Positions 8,604 to 17,398 of a stretch of 47,933 nt of DNA are shown here, in pieces. The notes under the pieces were generated by a model. It ran no database searches. It saw only the letters and a program-made list of their open reading frames with translations, and was not told the origin of the DNA. A program made the translations under genes and the position numbers. The stretch is taken from NCBI RefSeq assembly GCF_002101785.1, contig NZ_LQPJ01000155.1, positions 1 to 47,933 of the forward strand, given 5' to 3'. Numbering within the stretch: the stretch's first letter is position 1; every line of letters begins with the position of its first letter. Origin of the DNA: Mycobacterium palustre (GTDB taxonomy: Bacteria; Actinomycetota; Actinomycetes; Mycobacteriales; Mycobacteriaceae).

Positions 8604-10097
8604 ATGGCTTCCAGGGGAGGCCGGTCGTCGACGAAGGCGTCAAAGTCCACAAACTTCGGGAATTCCGACTTCGTGGTGGTGGCCAACCGGCTGCCCGTGG
8701 ACCTCGAGCGGCTCCCCGACGGCGGCACGGCGTGGAAGCGCAGTCCGGGGGGATTGGTCACGGCGCTGGAGCCGCTGCTGCGCCGCCGGCAGGGGGCGTG
8801 GGTCGGATGGCCTGGAGTGGCCGACGACGACGACGAGCTTGACTACCAGCCCGTTTTGCAGGACGACCTGCACCTGCACCCGCTGCGGCTGACCACCGAC
8901 GACGTCGCCGAGTACTACGAGGGGTTCTCCAACGCCACGCTGTGGCCCCTGTACCACGACGTCATCGTCAAGCCGATCTACCACCGCGAATGGTGGGAGC
9001 GCTACGTCGAGGTGAACCGCCGCTTCGCGGAGGCCACGTCGCGCGCCGCCGCCCGCGGCGCCACCGTGTGGGTGCAGGACTACCAGCTGCAGCTGGTGCC
9101 GGCGATGCTGCGCGAACTGCGGCCCGACCTGATCATCGGCTTCTTCCTGCACATCCCGTTTCCGCCCGTCGAGCTGTTCATGCAGCTGCCGTGGCGCACC
9201 GAGATCGTCGAGGGGCTGCTGGGCGCGGATTTGGTGGGCTTTCATTTGCCCGGCGGCGCCCAGAACTTCCTGTTTTTGTCCCGGCAGCTGATCGGCGTCA
9301 ACACCTCCCGCGGATCGGTCGGGGTGCGGTCGCGGTTCGGTGAGGTCGAGCTTGCGGCGCGCACCGTTCGGGTCGGCGCGTTTCCCATCTCGATCGACTC
9401 CGCCGCGCTCGATCATGCGGCCCGCGACCGCGACATCAGGCGCCGCGCCCGCGAGATTCGCGCCGAGCTGGGCAACCCCCGCAAGGTCCTGCTGGGCGTC
9501 GACCGGCTGGACTACACCAAGGGCATCGACGTGCGGCTCAAGGCGTTCTCGGAGTTGCTCGCCGAGGGCCGCGCCAAGCGTGACGACACCGTCCTGATTC
9601 AGCTGGCCACGCCGAGCCGCGAACGTGTGGAGAGCTACCAGATCCTGCGCAACGACATCGAACGCGAGGTCGGCCACATCAACGGCGAATACGCGGAGGT
9701 CGGCCATCCGGTGGTGCACTACCTGCACCGCCCCGTGCCCCGCGACGAGCTGGTGGCCTTCTTCGTGGCCAGCGACGTCATGCTGGTGACCCCGCTGCGC
9801 GACGGGATGAACCTGGTGGCCAAGGAGTACGTCGCCTGCCGCAGCGACCTGGGCGGCGCGCTCGTCTTGAGCGAATTCACCGGCGCCGCAGCCGAACTCA
9901 GGCAGGCATACCTGGTCAACCCGCACGACACCGACGGCGTCAAAGACGCGATCGAGGCGGCGCTCAACCAGCCCGCCGAGGAGGGACGCCGACGCATGCG
10001 AGCGCTGCGCCGCCAGGTGCTCGCCCACGACGTGGACCGCTGGGCTCGGTCCTTCCTCGACGCGCTCGCCGAGTCGCACCCCCACGACGAAAGCTAG
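8604..10097 (+). CDS. otsA: alpha,alpha-trehalose-phosphate synthase (UDP-forming) OtsA
   Basis: A 497-residue GT20 glycosyltransferase that makes trehalose-6-phosphate from a nucleoside-diphospho-glucose and glucose-6-phosphate in the cytoplasm. Visible motifs: the N-terminal VVANRLPV strand with the glucose-6-phosphate Arg, the actinobacterial VQDYQLQLVP version of the acceptor loop, LHIPFPP, the donor-binding GVDRLDYTKGI, and RDGMNLVAKEYV near the C-terminus. Length agrees with the 500-residue M. tuberculosis enzyme. The ATG follows the preceding stop codon with no gap. Trehalose is a core sugar of the mycobacterial envelope (mycolate carriers), so this is housekeeping rather than steroid metabolism. 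Confidence 0.97.
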   Translation: MASRGGRSSTKASKSTNFGNSDFVVVANRLPVDLERLPDGGTAWKRSPGGLVTALEPLLRRRQGAWVGWPGVADDDDELDYQPVLQDDLHLHPLRLTTDDVAEYYEGFSNATLWPLYHDVIVKPIYHREWWERYVEVNRRFAEATSRAAARGATVWVQDYQLQLVPAMLRELRPDLIIGFFLHIPFPPVELFMQLPWRTEIVEGLLGADLVGFHLPGGAQNFLFLSRQLIGVNTSRGSVGVRSRFGEVELAARTVRVGAFPISIDSAALDHAARDRDIRRRAREIRAELGNPRKVLLGVDRLDYTKGIDVRLKAFSELLAEGRAKRDDTVLIQLATPSRERVESYQILRNDIEREVGHINGEYAEVGHPVVHYLHRPVPRDELVAFFVASDVMLVTPLRDGMNLVAKEYVACRSDLGGALVLSEFTGAAAELRQAYLVNPHDTDGVKDAIEAALNQPAEEGRRRMRALRRQVLAHDVDRWARSFLDALAESHPHDES

Positions 10098-10166
10098 CCG
10101 CCTTCGGCCCATGGTGTCGGCGCCGAAACGCTGTGATACTCATTGCAGCAGGGAAGGGAGGCCACC

Positions 10167-10745
10167 GTGGACGTCCGTCGCGCCATAGCCGCCGGGGCCG
10201 GCATCTTCTCGGCCTCTGCCGTCGGAGTCGCGCTGGTGTCGCAGGCCCCGGCGCACGCGATCGGGCCCCCGGCGGACGGCACGTACACGCTGAACGAGGC
10301 CGGCGTGTCGGGGGTGACCTGGACGATCAACGCGCTGTGCGATCAGCCGTCCGGCACCCGCAACATGAACGACTACAACGACCCGATCGTGTTCGCGATG
10401 AATTGCGCTCTGAACGTGGTGAGCTCGACCCCCGAGAAGATCTCGCTCAAGGACCAGCAGCAGAACTTCACCGGGCGGGCCCGCATGTCGAGCATGCTGT
10501 GGACGTTGTCGGTCGACAAGTCCAACGGCGTCGTCTGCCCGGACGGCACCACCGCCCCGTCCAGCGACACCTACGCGTTCAGCGACGAGACGATGACGGG
10601 CACCCACACCTCGGTGCACGGCGCGGTCTGCGGCATGCAGCCGTCGATGAGCAAGCAGCCGTTCTCGCTGCAGCAGAGCGGGCCGCCGCCCAGCCCCGTC
10701 CAGCGTTATCCGTTGTACTGCAACGCGATTGCGATGTGCTACTGA
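10167..10745 (+). CDS. secreted protein of unknown function (Rv3491-type)
   Basis: A 192-residue exported protein. A basic start and hydrophobic core (residues 1-30) end in a QAPAHA cleavage site. The mature part has spaced cysteines suited to disulfides and a C-terminal proline-rich stretch ending YCNAIAMCY. Size and place match Rv3491. GTG 10167 is preceded by GGGAGG at good spacing. A GATACT box at 10135-10140, in the extended TGTGATACT form, could be the promoter. It has no catalytic motif and I cannot assign a role. It converges with the last Mce-associated gene, with three bases between the stops. Confidence 0.8.
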   Translation: MDVRRAIAAGAGIFSASAVGVALVSQAPAHAIGPPADGTYTLNEAGVSGVTWTINALCDQPSGTRNMNDYNDPIVFAMNCALNVVSSTPEKISLKDQQQNFTGRARMSSMLWTLSVDKSNGVVCPDGTTAPSSDTYAFSDETMTGTHTSVHGAVCGMQPSMSKQPFSLQQSGPPPSPVQRYPLYCNAIAMCY

Positions 10746-10748
10746 GCC

Positions 10749-11241
10749 CTAAATCGGGGTGATGTAGGAGATCAGCCACTGCTTGCCGATCTTTTTGAAG
10801 TCCACCCGCAGCCGGCTGCCGTCGTAGATCGGCTGGCGCGACTTGTCGGTCACCGTGCGGTTCATGTAGACCATCACCGACGCCGAATTCCGCTTGGCCG
10901 ACATCACGCCCACGCCAACGACATTGGCCTGCACGACCACCTCGCGCTTCTTGGCCTCGGGGATGATCTGCGTGTTGGCGCTCTTCTGGAATTCCCGGCG
11001 ATAGTCCGGGTGTCAGCAGCGGGTACGCGGCCGTGAGGCTGCGCTCGACGGTCTGGTAGTCGTAGGCGAAGACCTCGGGTATCTCCTTGGCGGCCAGCCC
11101 CGGCAACGCCGCCCGCGCCGCCGCCTCGCCGCGGGTCTGCACCCGGTCCCAGTAAACCCAGCCCGCGGCGGCGGACAACCCGACGACCGCGGCGACGAGG
11201 AGGGAGCCCGTGACGACGAGGAGCCAGCGCCGCCACCTCAC
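10749..11241 (-). pseudogene. Mce-associated membrane protein (Rv3492c-type), frameshifted
   Basis: The last gene of the mce4 operon, starting at a GTG that directly follows the stop of the preceding gene. The N-terminal part has a cytoplasmic arginine cluster and a transmembrane helix, then an NTF2-like region. At 11006-11007 the + strand reads CC where a single C keeps the frame. Removing one base gives LLTPDYRREFQ and continues through MSAKRNSASVMVYMNRT to ISYITPI at a TAG (10749-10751), 163 residues in all, close to the 160 of Rv3492c. As written, the protein is split. The strong conservation of the part after the shift argues for either a very recent mutation or a sequencing error. Confidence 0.8.
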
Positions 11242-11991
11242 CTAGTTGCCCCCGTCCGGATACTTCAGGTCGTAGCCGGTCATCTTGCCCTGCTCATCCT
11301 CGTGCACGATGACGCGCAGCCGATACGGCATCGACGGCTTGTTGACCCCGTCGATGTCGGCGACCGTGACCCGCACCGACACCAGCACCGACGCGTTGTC
11401 GGTCACCGAGTCGATGCCCTCCAACGCGGCGCCGTTAACGACGGCCTCCGAGGTGGCATTGGTGGAGCGGAACAGGCCCTTGAGGTTCTCGATGTTGTTG
11501 TTGGCGCCCAGCATTCCGCGCAGCGGGCCGCTGGTGCCTTCGTAGAACCGGTTCACGCTCTCGTCGATGTTGTCCTGCTTGTAGCTGAACATGTTGACCA
11601 CCGTCTGCGTGGCGGTGTCGACGAAGCGTTGGTCGCGGGCCTGCTGCGCCTCGGCGTGCCGCTGCTGGACGACGAGCGCGACCAGGCAGCCGGCCAGCGC
11701 GCCGACCGCGAGCACGGCGGCGGTGAAGGCGATCCATCCCACCAGGCGGCGGTGCGGCTGCCGTCGCCGCGGCGGCTTGACCGGCTTCAGGCCCGTGGTC
11801 GCCGCGGTCTTCTTAGCCGCCTTGGTTTTTGCCGGTGCCGCCGGCGCCTCGGCGGCATCGACCCGCACCGTCGGGGCCTCGCTCGACTCGGCCTTGGCCG
11901 GCCCCGCGGCGCGGTACGCCCGCCGACGAACGCGGCGCGTCGCCGTCTGTTGTTGCGTCGTCGTCTGTTCTTGCGGCACTGCCGATCCCAT
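11242..11991 (-). CDS. Mce-associated membrane protein (Rv3493c-type)
   Basis: About 249 residues: a long disordered cytoplasmic arm rich in Ala, Lys and Arg (residues ~10-80), one transmembrane helix (about 85-108), and an extracytoplasmic NTF2-like domain that includes DNIDESVNRFYEG. Mce-associated proteins of this type are thought to stabilise the Mce importer complex. The ATG at 11991 shares its A with the mce4F TGA (TGATG); a GTG at 11994 (GTGA overlap) is equally possible. Either way it is translationally coupled to mce4F and part of the same operon. Confidence 0.88.
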   Translation of the reverse strand: MGSAVPQEQTTTQQQTATRRVRRRAYRAAGPAKAESSEAPTVRVDAAEAPAAPAKTKAAKKTAATTGLKPVKPPRRRQPHRRLVGWIAFTAAVLAVGALAGCLVALVVQQRHAEAQQARDQRFVDTATQTVVNMFSYKQDNIDESVNRFYEGTSGPLRGMLGANNNIENLKGLFRSTNATSEAVVNGAALEGIDSVTDNASVLVSVRVTVADIDGVNKPSMPYRLRVIVHEDEQGKMTGYDLKYPDGGN

Positions 11992-13712
11992 CACATAGGC
12001 CTTGGATCAAGCATCAGGTCAACCCAATTCTCGGCGCTGGATGCGCCGGTCGCGCCGGCCGCGAAGATACCAGTGCCGCCGGCCGGGTCGGCGAAGGCTC
12101 CGGTCGTTTGGTCATAGGTGGTGTAGGACGGGCCGGCGGCCTGCGGCTGCGGGCCCTGCGGCGGACCCCACGGCTTCTCCGGCCCCGGGCCCGCCGGCGG
12201 CGGATTGACGCCCTCCGGCGGCGGCGGTGGCGGCAGCCACTTCGGGTACGGAAGTATCGGCGGCACCGGCGGAACCCCCGGCGGCTGCCAGGAGGTGAAC
12301 GGCGGCGGCGGCCCGTTGTCGTTGGGCGGCGCCGGGTCGTAGGCCGGCTGATGGGGCGCCGGCCCGGGGCCGGGCACCACTCCGGGTGGAGGCGGGCCCA
12401 CGATGGGGGTGCCCGGGTCGGGGTCCGCGCCCGGCGGCACGTACGGGAACTTGTTGGGCGGCAAGGTGTTCAGCCCGTTGGTTACCGGCGTGTCGTAGGG
12501 CACGGGCGGCCCGCGCCAGGGGTTGCGCCCGAGGGGCACATAGCCCTTCGGGTCACGACACAGCTGGATGGTCGGGGCCCGCTTGCCGGGGAACTCCTGG
12601 CACGGGTAGTTGCGGGCGCCCCGCACGGTGCTGGGATCGTTCTGCGCGACCTTGCAGTACATGTCCTTGGGCAGCTCGCGCAGCGTCTCGTCGGCCGGCG
12701 TGCGCATCAGCGGCGGCGGCAAAAAGCCGACGGCGCACGGCGGCGGGTCGTTCAGGTCGAGCTTGAAGTCCAGCTTGGCGCCCTCGTCCTGCGGTGCGCC
12801 GCCGGCGGCGGTGGTGATGGCGGCGAACAGCGCCGGCAGGACCACCAGCAGCTGCTCGATCGACTTGTGGTAGATGACACCGACCCGGCCCAGATTGGCC
12901 AGGCTGGCGGCCAGCGCGGGAAACGACGGGCGAATACCGGAGAACGCCGTGTTGGCCTCATCGGCGGCGCCGGGCGCGCTGGCCAAGGTCTGGCGAAGCT
13001 GCGGGTCGGCGTGGCGCACCTCGGAAGTGAAGCGCGCCAGCCCGTCCGAGAGCGACTTGATGTCGGCGCCGGCGCGGATCTGGGCCTGCAGGAACGGTCC
13101 CGCCTGGTCGATCAACTGGGAGACCTGCGGATAGTTCACGTTGGCCTCGTCGACCAGCAAGCGGGCCGACTCGATCAGCCGGGCCAGCTCGGGACCCGAA
13201 CCGTTGGCCGCGATGAACGTCTCGTGCAGCAGCTCGCGGAGCCGCGTGTCACCCAGGCTGTTGACCAGCGCCTCCGCCCGCTTCAGCAGTTCGGCGACGT
13301 CCTGGCCGATGCGGGTGTTCTGTCGTTCGATCCGAGACCCGTTGTGCAGCTTGGCCGGCGACGGATTGCCCGGCGGCACCAGGTCGATGTACTGCTCACC
13401 GACGGCCGACACGCTCTTGACGGTGGCGGTGACGTTCGACGGGATGACGGTGCCGCTGTTGAGCCGCATCTCGGCGGTGACGCCGTTGGGGTTCAGCCCC
13501 ACCGACTCCACCCGGCCGACCGCGACCCCACGGTAGGTGACGTTGGCGTTCTTGTACAGCCCGCCACCCGCGACGAAATCGGCGCTGACGCCGTAGGTGC
13601 CCAGGCCGAACGTCGCGGGCAGCCGCAGGTAGAAGATGCCCATGATGGACAGCGTGAGGACGGTGATCACCGAGAAGATGACGAGCTGGATCCGAGTCAG
13701 TCTGTCGAGCAT
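11991..13712 (-). CDS. mce4F: Mce family protein Mce4F
   Basis: A 573-residue subunit of the Mce4 cholesterol importer. N-terminal membrane helix (about 6-30), then the MlaD/MCE beta-barrel domain (about 35-115), the long helical region that builds the periplasm-spanning tube, and a very proline-rich C-terminus (from about 400) that contains the repeated PPPP and GPGPxP blocks typical of the F subunit. It is slightly longer than the M. tuberculosis protein (564), the difference being in this low-complexity tail. ATG 13712 has AGGGGA six bases upstream and lies 10 bases after the lprN stop; an upstream in-frame GTG at 13739 would overlap lprN and is less likely. Confidence 0.95.
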   Translation of the reverse strand: MLDRLTRIQLVIFSVITVLTLSIMGIFYLRLPATFGLGTYGVSADFVAGGGLYKNANVTYRGVAVGRVESVGLNPNGVTAEMRLNSGTVIPSNVTATVKSVSAVGEQYIDLVPPGNPSPAKLHNGSRIERQNTRIGQDVAELLKRAEALVNSLGDTRLRELLHETFIAANGSGPELARLIESARLLVDEANVNYPQVSQLIDQAGPFLQAQIRAGADIKSLSDGLARFTSEVRHADPQLRQTLASAPGAADEANTAFSGIRPSFPALAASLANLGRVGVIYHKSIEQLLVVLPALFAAITTAAGGAPQDEGAKLDFKLDLNDPPPCAVGFLPPPLMRTPADETLRELPKDMYCKVAQNDPSTVRGARNYPCQEFPGKRAPTIQLCRDPKGYVPLGRNPWRGPPVPYDTPVTNGLNTLPPNKFPYVPPGADPDPGTPIVGPPPPGVVPGPGPAPHQPAYDPAPPNDNGPPPPFTSWQPPGVPPVPPILPYPKWLPPPPPPEGVNPPPAGPGPEKPWGPPQGPQPQAAGPSYTTYDQTTGAFADPAGGTGIFAAGATGASSAENWVDLMLDPRPM

Positions 13713-13722
13713 GCGCCGTCCC

Positions 13723-14886
13723 CTATCGCCCCTCAGCACCCGAGGCCGTGCCGGGCGGAATCTTGAACGGGTCGGCCGCCTGACCGGACAGGTTGGCCAG
13801 TTCGCCGGTCAAGAAGTCGGGCGGGTTGAGGATCTCGTTCATGTGGGCCATGTTGGGATCGAAATACGCTGTGGTGAAAAACGTTTCACCGATTCGGCGC
13901 AAGGTGAGGTCGAAGGTGGTGAACACGTTGAGGTAGTCACCGCGCACGGCCTGCTTGATGCCGAAGTTCGGGAAGGGGAACGTCAGCAGCAGCTGCAGCG
14001 AGGTGACGAAGTTCTTCCTGTTGTCGTTGAGCGCCTTGACGACCGAGTACAGGCCCTTGAGGTCCTCGGCGAAGTCCACCTTCGTCTTCGCCAGGACATT
14101 GGAGGTGACCATGGCCAGCCTCTTGAGCGCGGCGAAGGCGTCGACGATGTGGCCGCGGTTCTTGTTGAGGACGCGGATCGCCTCGGGCAGCGTGTCCAGC
14201 GCCCGGCCCAGGTTGTCCTTGTCGCGCGCCAGGGTCGCGGAGAACCGGTTCAGCCCGTCGATCGCGTCGATAATGTCGTTGACCTGTCGGTTGAGGCCGG
14301 CCGTCAGCTCCGCCAGCCGTGGGATCAACCCGACGAACTGGTCCTGCCGGCCGGCGACGGCCTGGTACGTCTCGTCGGTGATCTCTTCCAGCGCACCGAG
14401 GTTGCCCTTGTTGACGACGACGCCGAGGGCCGACAGCACCTCTTCGGTGGTGGGGTAGCGCCCGGTGCGGGACTCGGGAATCTTCGAGCCGTCGGTCAGC
14501 CGGCCGGTCGCCGGCTTGTCCTTCGGGCGCTCCAGGTCGACGTGCATCGAACCGAGCAACGACGTTTGGGCTACCTTTGCCGTCGCGTTGGCCGGCAGCA
14601 CCACGTTCTTGTCAAGCGTGAGTTTGACTGCGGCGTAAAAGGATCCGTCGGCGCGCTGCTCGGCCGAGATCCCGGCCACGCTGCCGACGGTGACGTCGTC
14701 GACCATGACCGGGGAGTTCTGGGGCAGCGTGGCCACGTCGGGCATCTCGACGGTGATCGAGTAGGCGCCCCCGCCGTGCCCGGCGGTGCCGGGCATCGGC
14801 AGGGAGTTCAGCCCGCCGAATTGGCAGCCGGCCAGCACCGCGCTGCTCGCGGTTAACACGCCGCCGCGCAACCAGGTTCGCCTCAT
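13723..14886 (-). CDS. lprN: Mce-family lipoprotein LprN (Mce4E)
   Basis: A 387-residue lipoprotein member of the Mce4 complex. The signal peptide ends in the lipobox LAGC, giving an acylated cysteine at residue 21, after which come the MCE domain (about 40-130) and the helical Mce4 region with several long Leu/Ile-rich helices. The E subunit is the lipid-anchored one in all mce operons, and length agrees with LprN of M. tuberculosis (384). The ATG overlaps the mce4D stop by four bases (ATGA). Confidence 0.95.
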   Translation of the reverse strand: MRRTWLRGGVLTASSAVLAGCQFGGLNSLPMPGTAGHGGGAYSITVEMPDVATLPQNSPVMVDDVTVGSVAGISAEQRADGSFYAAVKLTLDKNVVLPANATAKVAQTSLLGSMHVDLERPKDKPATGRLTDGSKIPESRTGRYPTTEEVLSALGVVVNKGNLGALEEITDETYQAVAGRQDQFVGLIPRLAELTAGLNRQVNDIIDAIDGLNRFSATLARDKDNLGRALDTLPEAIRVLNKNRGHIVDAFAALKRLAMVTSNVLAKTKVDFAEDLKGLYSVVKALNDNRKNFVTSLQLLLTFPFPNFGIKQAVRGDYLNVFTTFDLTLRRIGETFFTTAYFDPNMAHMNEILNPPDFLTGELANLSGQAADPFKIPPGTASGAEGR

Positions 14887-16337
14887 TGACCGCCCCCCTG
14901 CTCCGGCGGTGGCTCCGCCGGCGGGGGGAGGGGAGCCTGGCCCGGCGGCGGGCCCGGAAGGGGTCCGAACGCCGACCCAGGCGGGGGACCCGGCGCGGGA
15001 CCGGGGCGCGCGCCGGGCGGCGTCGGCCCTGGAGGGGCGCCGGTCTGCGGTGCCGTCGGGACGAGCAGCGCCTGCAGGTCCGCCGGGTTCTCGGGCGCGG
15101 GAGGGTGGGCCCCCCGGGCCGGTACCCAGGTCAGCTGCGGGATGGGGGTCGCCGCCTTGGCCTGGGTTTCCGGAGTGTCGTAGATGATTTGGCCCTTGTA
15201 GGCGGTGATCGTGTTGAGCGGGTGGAACATCACCGGCGGGTAGTTCACCGCGAGCCGGCGAAGCACCGGGCCCAGCCGCTCGCGGCACAGCTCGGCGCGC
15301 TTGAAGTAGTCGGGAGCCCTTGGGCCACCGGCGGTCTCGAAGGTGCCGCCGCAGATGAACTGCACCGGGTTGGCGAACTCGGGTATCGACAGCAGGCCGC
15401 TCAGGGTGCCCTGCGCCGGGTCGTAGATGTTGTAGAAGTTGGCGATGCCCGGCCCGGCGACGTGCAGCACCTGCTCGATGTTGTCGCTCTGGTCGCTCAA
15501 CGTCTGGGTGAGGTCGCTGAGCTTGTTGACGGTGTCGATCAGCGTCGAGTTGTTCTCGTGCAGGAATCCCCGGATGTCCGACAGCGCCTGGTTGAGCGTG
15601 CCCAGGGTGTTGTCGAGATGGCGGGAACTGTCGGCGAGGACCTGCGACACCGATGCGACGTTCCCGGCGAATTGCACGATCTGTTCGTTACTGGCCGACA
15701 GCGCGTTGACCAAGACCTGCAGGTTCTTCACCGTGCTGAAGATGTCGGTGCGCGAATCCCCCAGCCGCCCCGCGACCTGGGACAGCTCGCGCAGCGCGTT
15801 GTGGAACGACTGCCCGTTGCCGTCGAGCGTGTCGGCGGCCTGGTTGATCGCTGCGCCCAGCGGCCCCTGCATCGATCCCGTCGTGGGGCCCAACTGGACG
15901 GCCAGCTGGGTCAGCGCCTCCTTGACCTCGTCCCATTCCACCGGAACCGCGGTGCGGGACAGGTCGATGCTGCCGCCGTCGGGCAGCACGGCGCCGCCGG
16001 TGTAGGCGGGGGTGAGCTGAACGAACCGCGCCGCCACCAGGTTTGGCGAGATGATGACGGCCCGGGCGTCCTTGGGAATCTTCAGGTCCTTGGGCACCGA
16101 CATGACGATCTTGACGTCGGAGGGCCGCGGCTGAATGGTCTCGACCTGGCCCACCGGCACGCCCAGCACGCGGACCTGGTCGCCGGGGTAGAGCCCGACG
16201 GCGGACGTGAAGTAGCCGGTGATGATGCGCTTGTTGGCCTGGTTGTTGGCCGCGTACACGCCCCCGATCAGCACCACGATCAGCGCGATGAGGAGGGTAT
16301 AGCGCAGCGCCCTGCTGCCGGCGGTTCGCTCGATCAC
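14883..16337 (-). CDS. mce4D: Mce family protein Mce4D
   Basis: A 484-residue importer subunit. Membrane helix about 11-30; MCE domain with the conserved GLYPGDQVRVLGVPVG segment near 48-63; then the coiled-coil-like helical region and a two-Cys segment (FICGG and AELCRERL). From about residue 410 it is a Pro/Gly-rich tail (GPLPGPPPGQ type) that makes it some 30 residues longer than the 451-residue M. tuberculosis protein. The start is a GTG overlapping the mce4C stop by four bases (GTGA). Confidence 0.94.
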   Translation of the reverse strand: MIERTAGSRALRYTLLIALIVVLIGGVYAANNQANKRIITGYFTSAVGLYPGDQVRVLGVPVGQVETIQPRPSDVKIVMSVPKDLKIPKDARAVIISPNLVAARFVQLTPAYTGGAVLPDGGSIDLSRTAVPVEWDEVKEALTQLAVQLGPTTGSMQGPLGAAINQAADTLDGNGQSFHNALRELSQVAGRLGDSRTDIFSTVKNLQVLVNALSASNEQIVQFAGNVASVSQVLADSSRHLDNTLGTLNQALSDIRGFLHENNSTLIDTVNKLSDLTQTLSDQSDNIEQVLHVAGPGIANFYNIYDPAQGTLSGLLSIPEFANPVQFICGGTFETAGGPRAPDYFKRAELCRERLGPVLRRLAVNYPPVMFHPLNTITAYKGQIIYDTPETQAKAATPIPQLTWVPARGAHPPAPENPADLQALLVPTAPQTGAPPGPTPPGARPGPAPGPPPGSAFGPLPGPPPGQAPLPPPAEPPPEQGGGQ

Positions 16338-17398
16338 GGCGACTTCGGCCTGATTATCCAGCGTTCCTGGATCAGCCCGCGCAGGTAGTCGGCCAGGCTG
16401 GCCGGCAGCTTGCCGGGCTGGTAGAAGAAGTCGAACACCATCGCGATCATCGGCGCGGGCAACACGGAGAAGACGTTGACGTTGAATCCGGGTCCGGATC
16501 CGACGACTTCGCCCAACTCGGTTGCATAGGTGGGCAGCCGTTTGAGCGCCTCGGTGATGTAGTCGCGGCGTTCGTTGAGGGTGTCCAGCACCGAGTTGAG
16601 CTTGCCCAGCGCGGGGCCGAACTCCTTGCGGTTGTCGGCGACGAAGCCCGAAATCTGTTGCGCGAGTGGGCCGATGCCCGCGATCAGCTGACCGATCGCG
16701 GCGCGCCGCTCGTCGAGCGCGGCGAACAATTGGTTGCCGTCGTCGACGAGCTTGTTGACCTGCTCGGCGCGCTGCGACAACACCGCCGTCACCGACTTGG
16801 CGTGTGCCAGCAGGTTTTGCAGGGCCTCGTCACGCCGGTTCAGGGTGCGCGACAGCGACGTCACACCGTCCAGCGCCCGGCACAGCTCGGGCGTGGCGTC
16901 GCGCAGCGTGTCGGTGAGCACGTTCAGGGCCTGCTCGAATTGCGGCTTGTCGAGGTTGTTGGCGTTGTTGCCCAGGTCCTCGAGCGCGCCGGCCAGGGTG
17001 TAGGGCGTGGTGGTGCGGCTCAGCGGGATGGTGGTGGCCCTGCCGCTGCCGGCCGGGGTCACCGCGATGGAGCGCTCACCCAGGATGGTGTCGGTGCGGA
17101 TCGCGGCCAGGGACTGGTCGCCGACGGCGACGTGCCGGTCCACGCTGAAGGTCACCTTGGCGCTGTCGCCGGCCAGGCCGACGGACTGCACCTTGCCGAC
17201 CTTGAAACCCGATACGTAGACGGCGTTTCCGGGCGTGATGCCCCCGGCGTCGCTGAAGTAGGCGTCGTACGTCTTGCCCTGCGGCCAGAAGGGCAGCCCG
17301 GCGTAACCGAACGCGACGAGCACCACACAGATCACCAGCACCACGCCGAAGATGCCGGTGCGCAGCGGGTCGCGCTCCCGCCGTGTGTCACTTGACAA
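16334..17398 (-). CDS. mce4C: Mce family protein Mce4C
   Basis: A 354-residue Mce4 subunit: basic start, membrane helix about 15-35, MCE domain about 40-120 with ITPGNAVYVSGFKVGKV and TILGERSIAV, then the long amphipathic helices. It ends in ERWIIRPKSP like the M. tuberculosis protein (357 residues). The only start in frame near the right place is the TTG at 17398, inside the end of mce4B (11-base overlap); no strong ribosome site is visible, so translation is probably coupled to mce4B. Confidence 0.94.
   Translation of the reverse strand: MSSDTRRERDPLRTGIFGVVLVICVVLVAFGYAGLPFWPQGKTYDAYFSDAGGITPGNAVYVSGFKVGKVQSVGLAGDSAKVTFSVDRHVAVGDQSLAAIRTDTILGERSIAVTPAGSGRATTIPLSRTTTPYTLAGALEDLGNNANNLDKPQFEQALNVLTDTLRDATPELCRALDGVTSLSRTLNRRDEALQNLLAHAKSVTAVLSQRAEQVNKLVDDGNQLFAALDERRAAIGQLIAGIGPLAQQISGFVADNRKEFGPALGKLNSVLDTLNERRDYITEALKRLPTYATELGEVVGSGPGFNVNVFSVLPAPMIAMVFDFFYQPGKLPASLADYLRGLIQERWIIRPKSP

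Noticed and set aside
11829..13766. A 645-codon reading on the plus strand opposite mce4F
   Set aside because: A GC-rich antisense shadow of mce4F with Arg/Gly/Ala-dominated composition and no recognisable domain.
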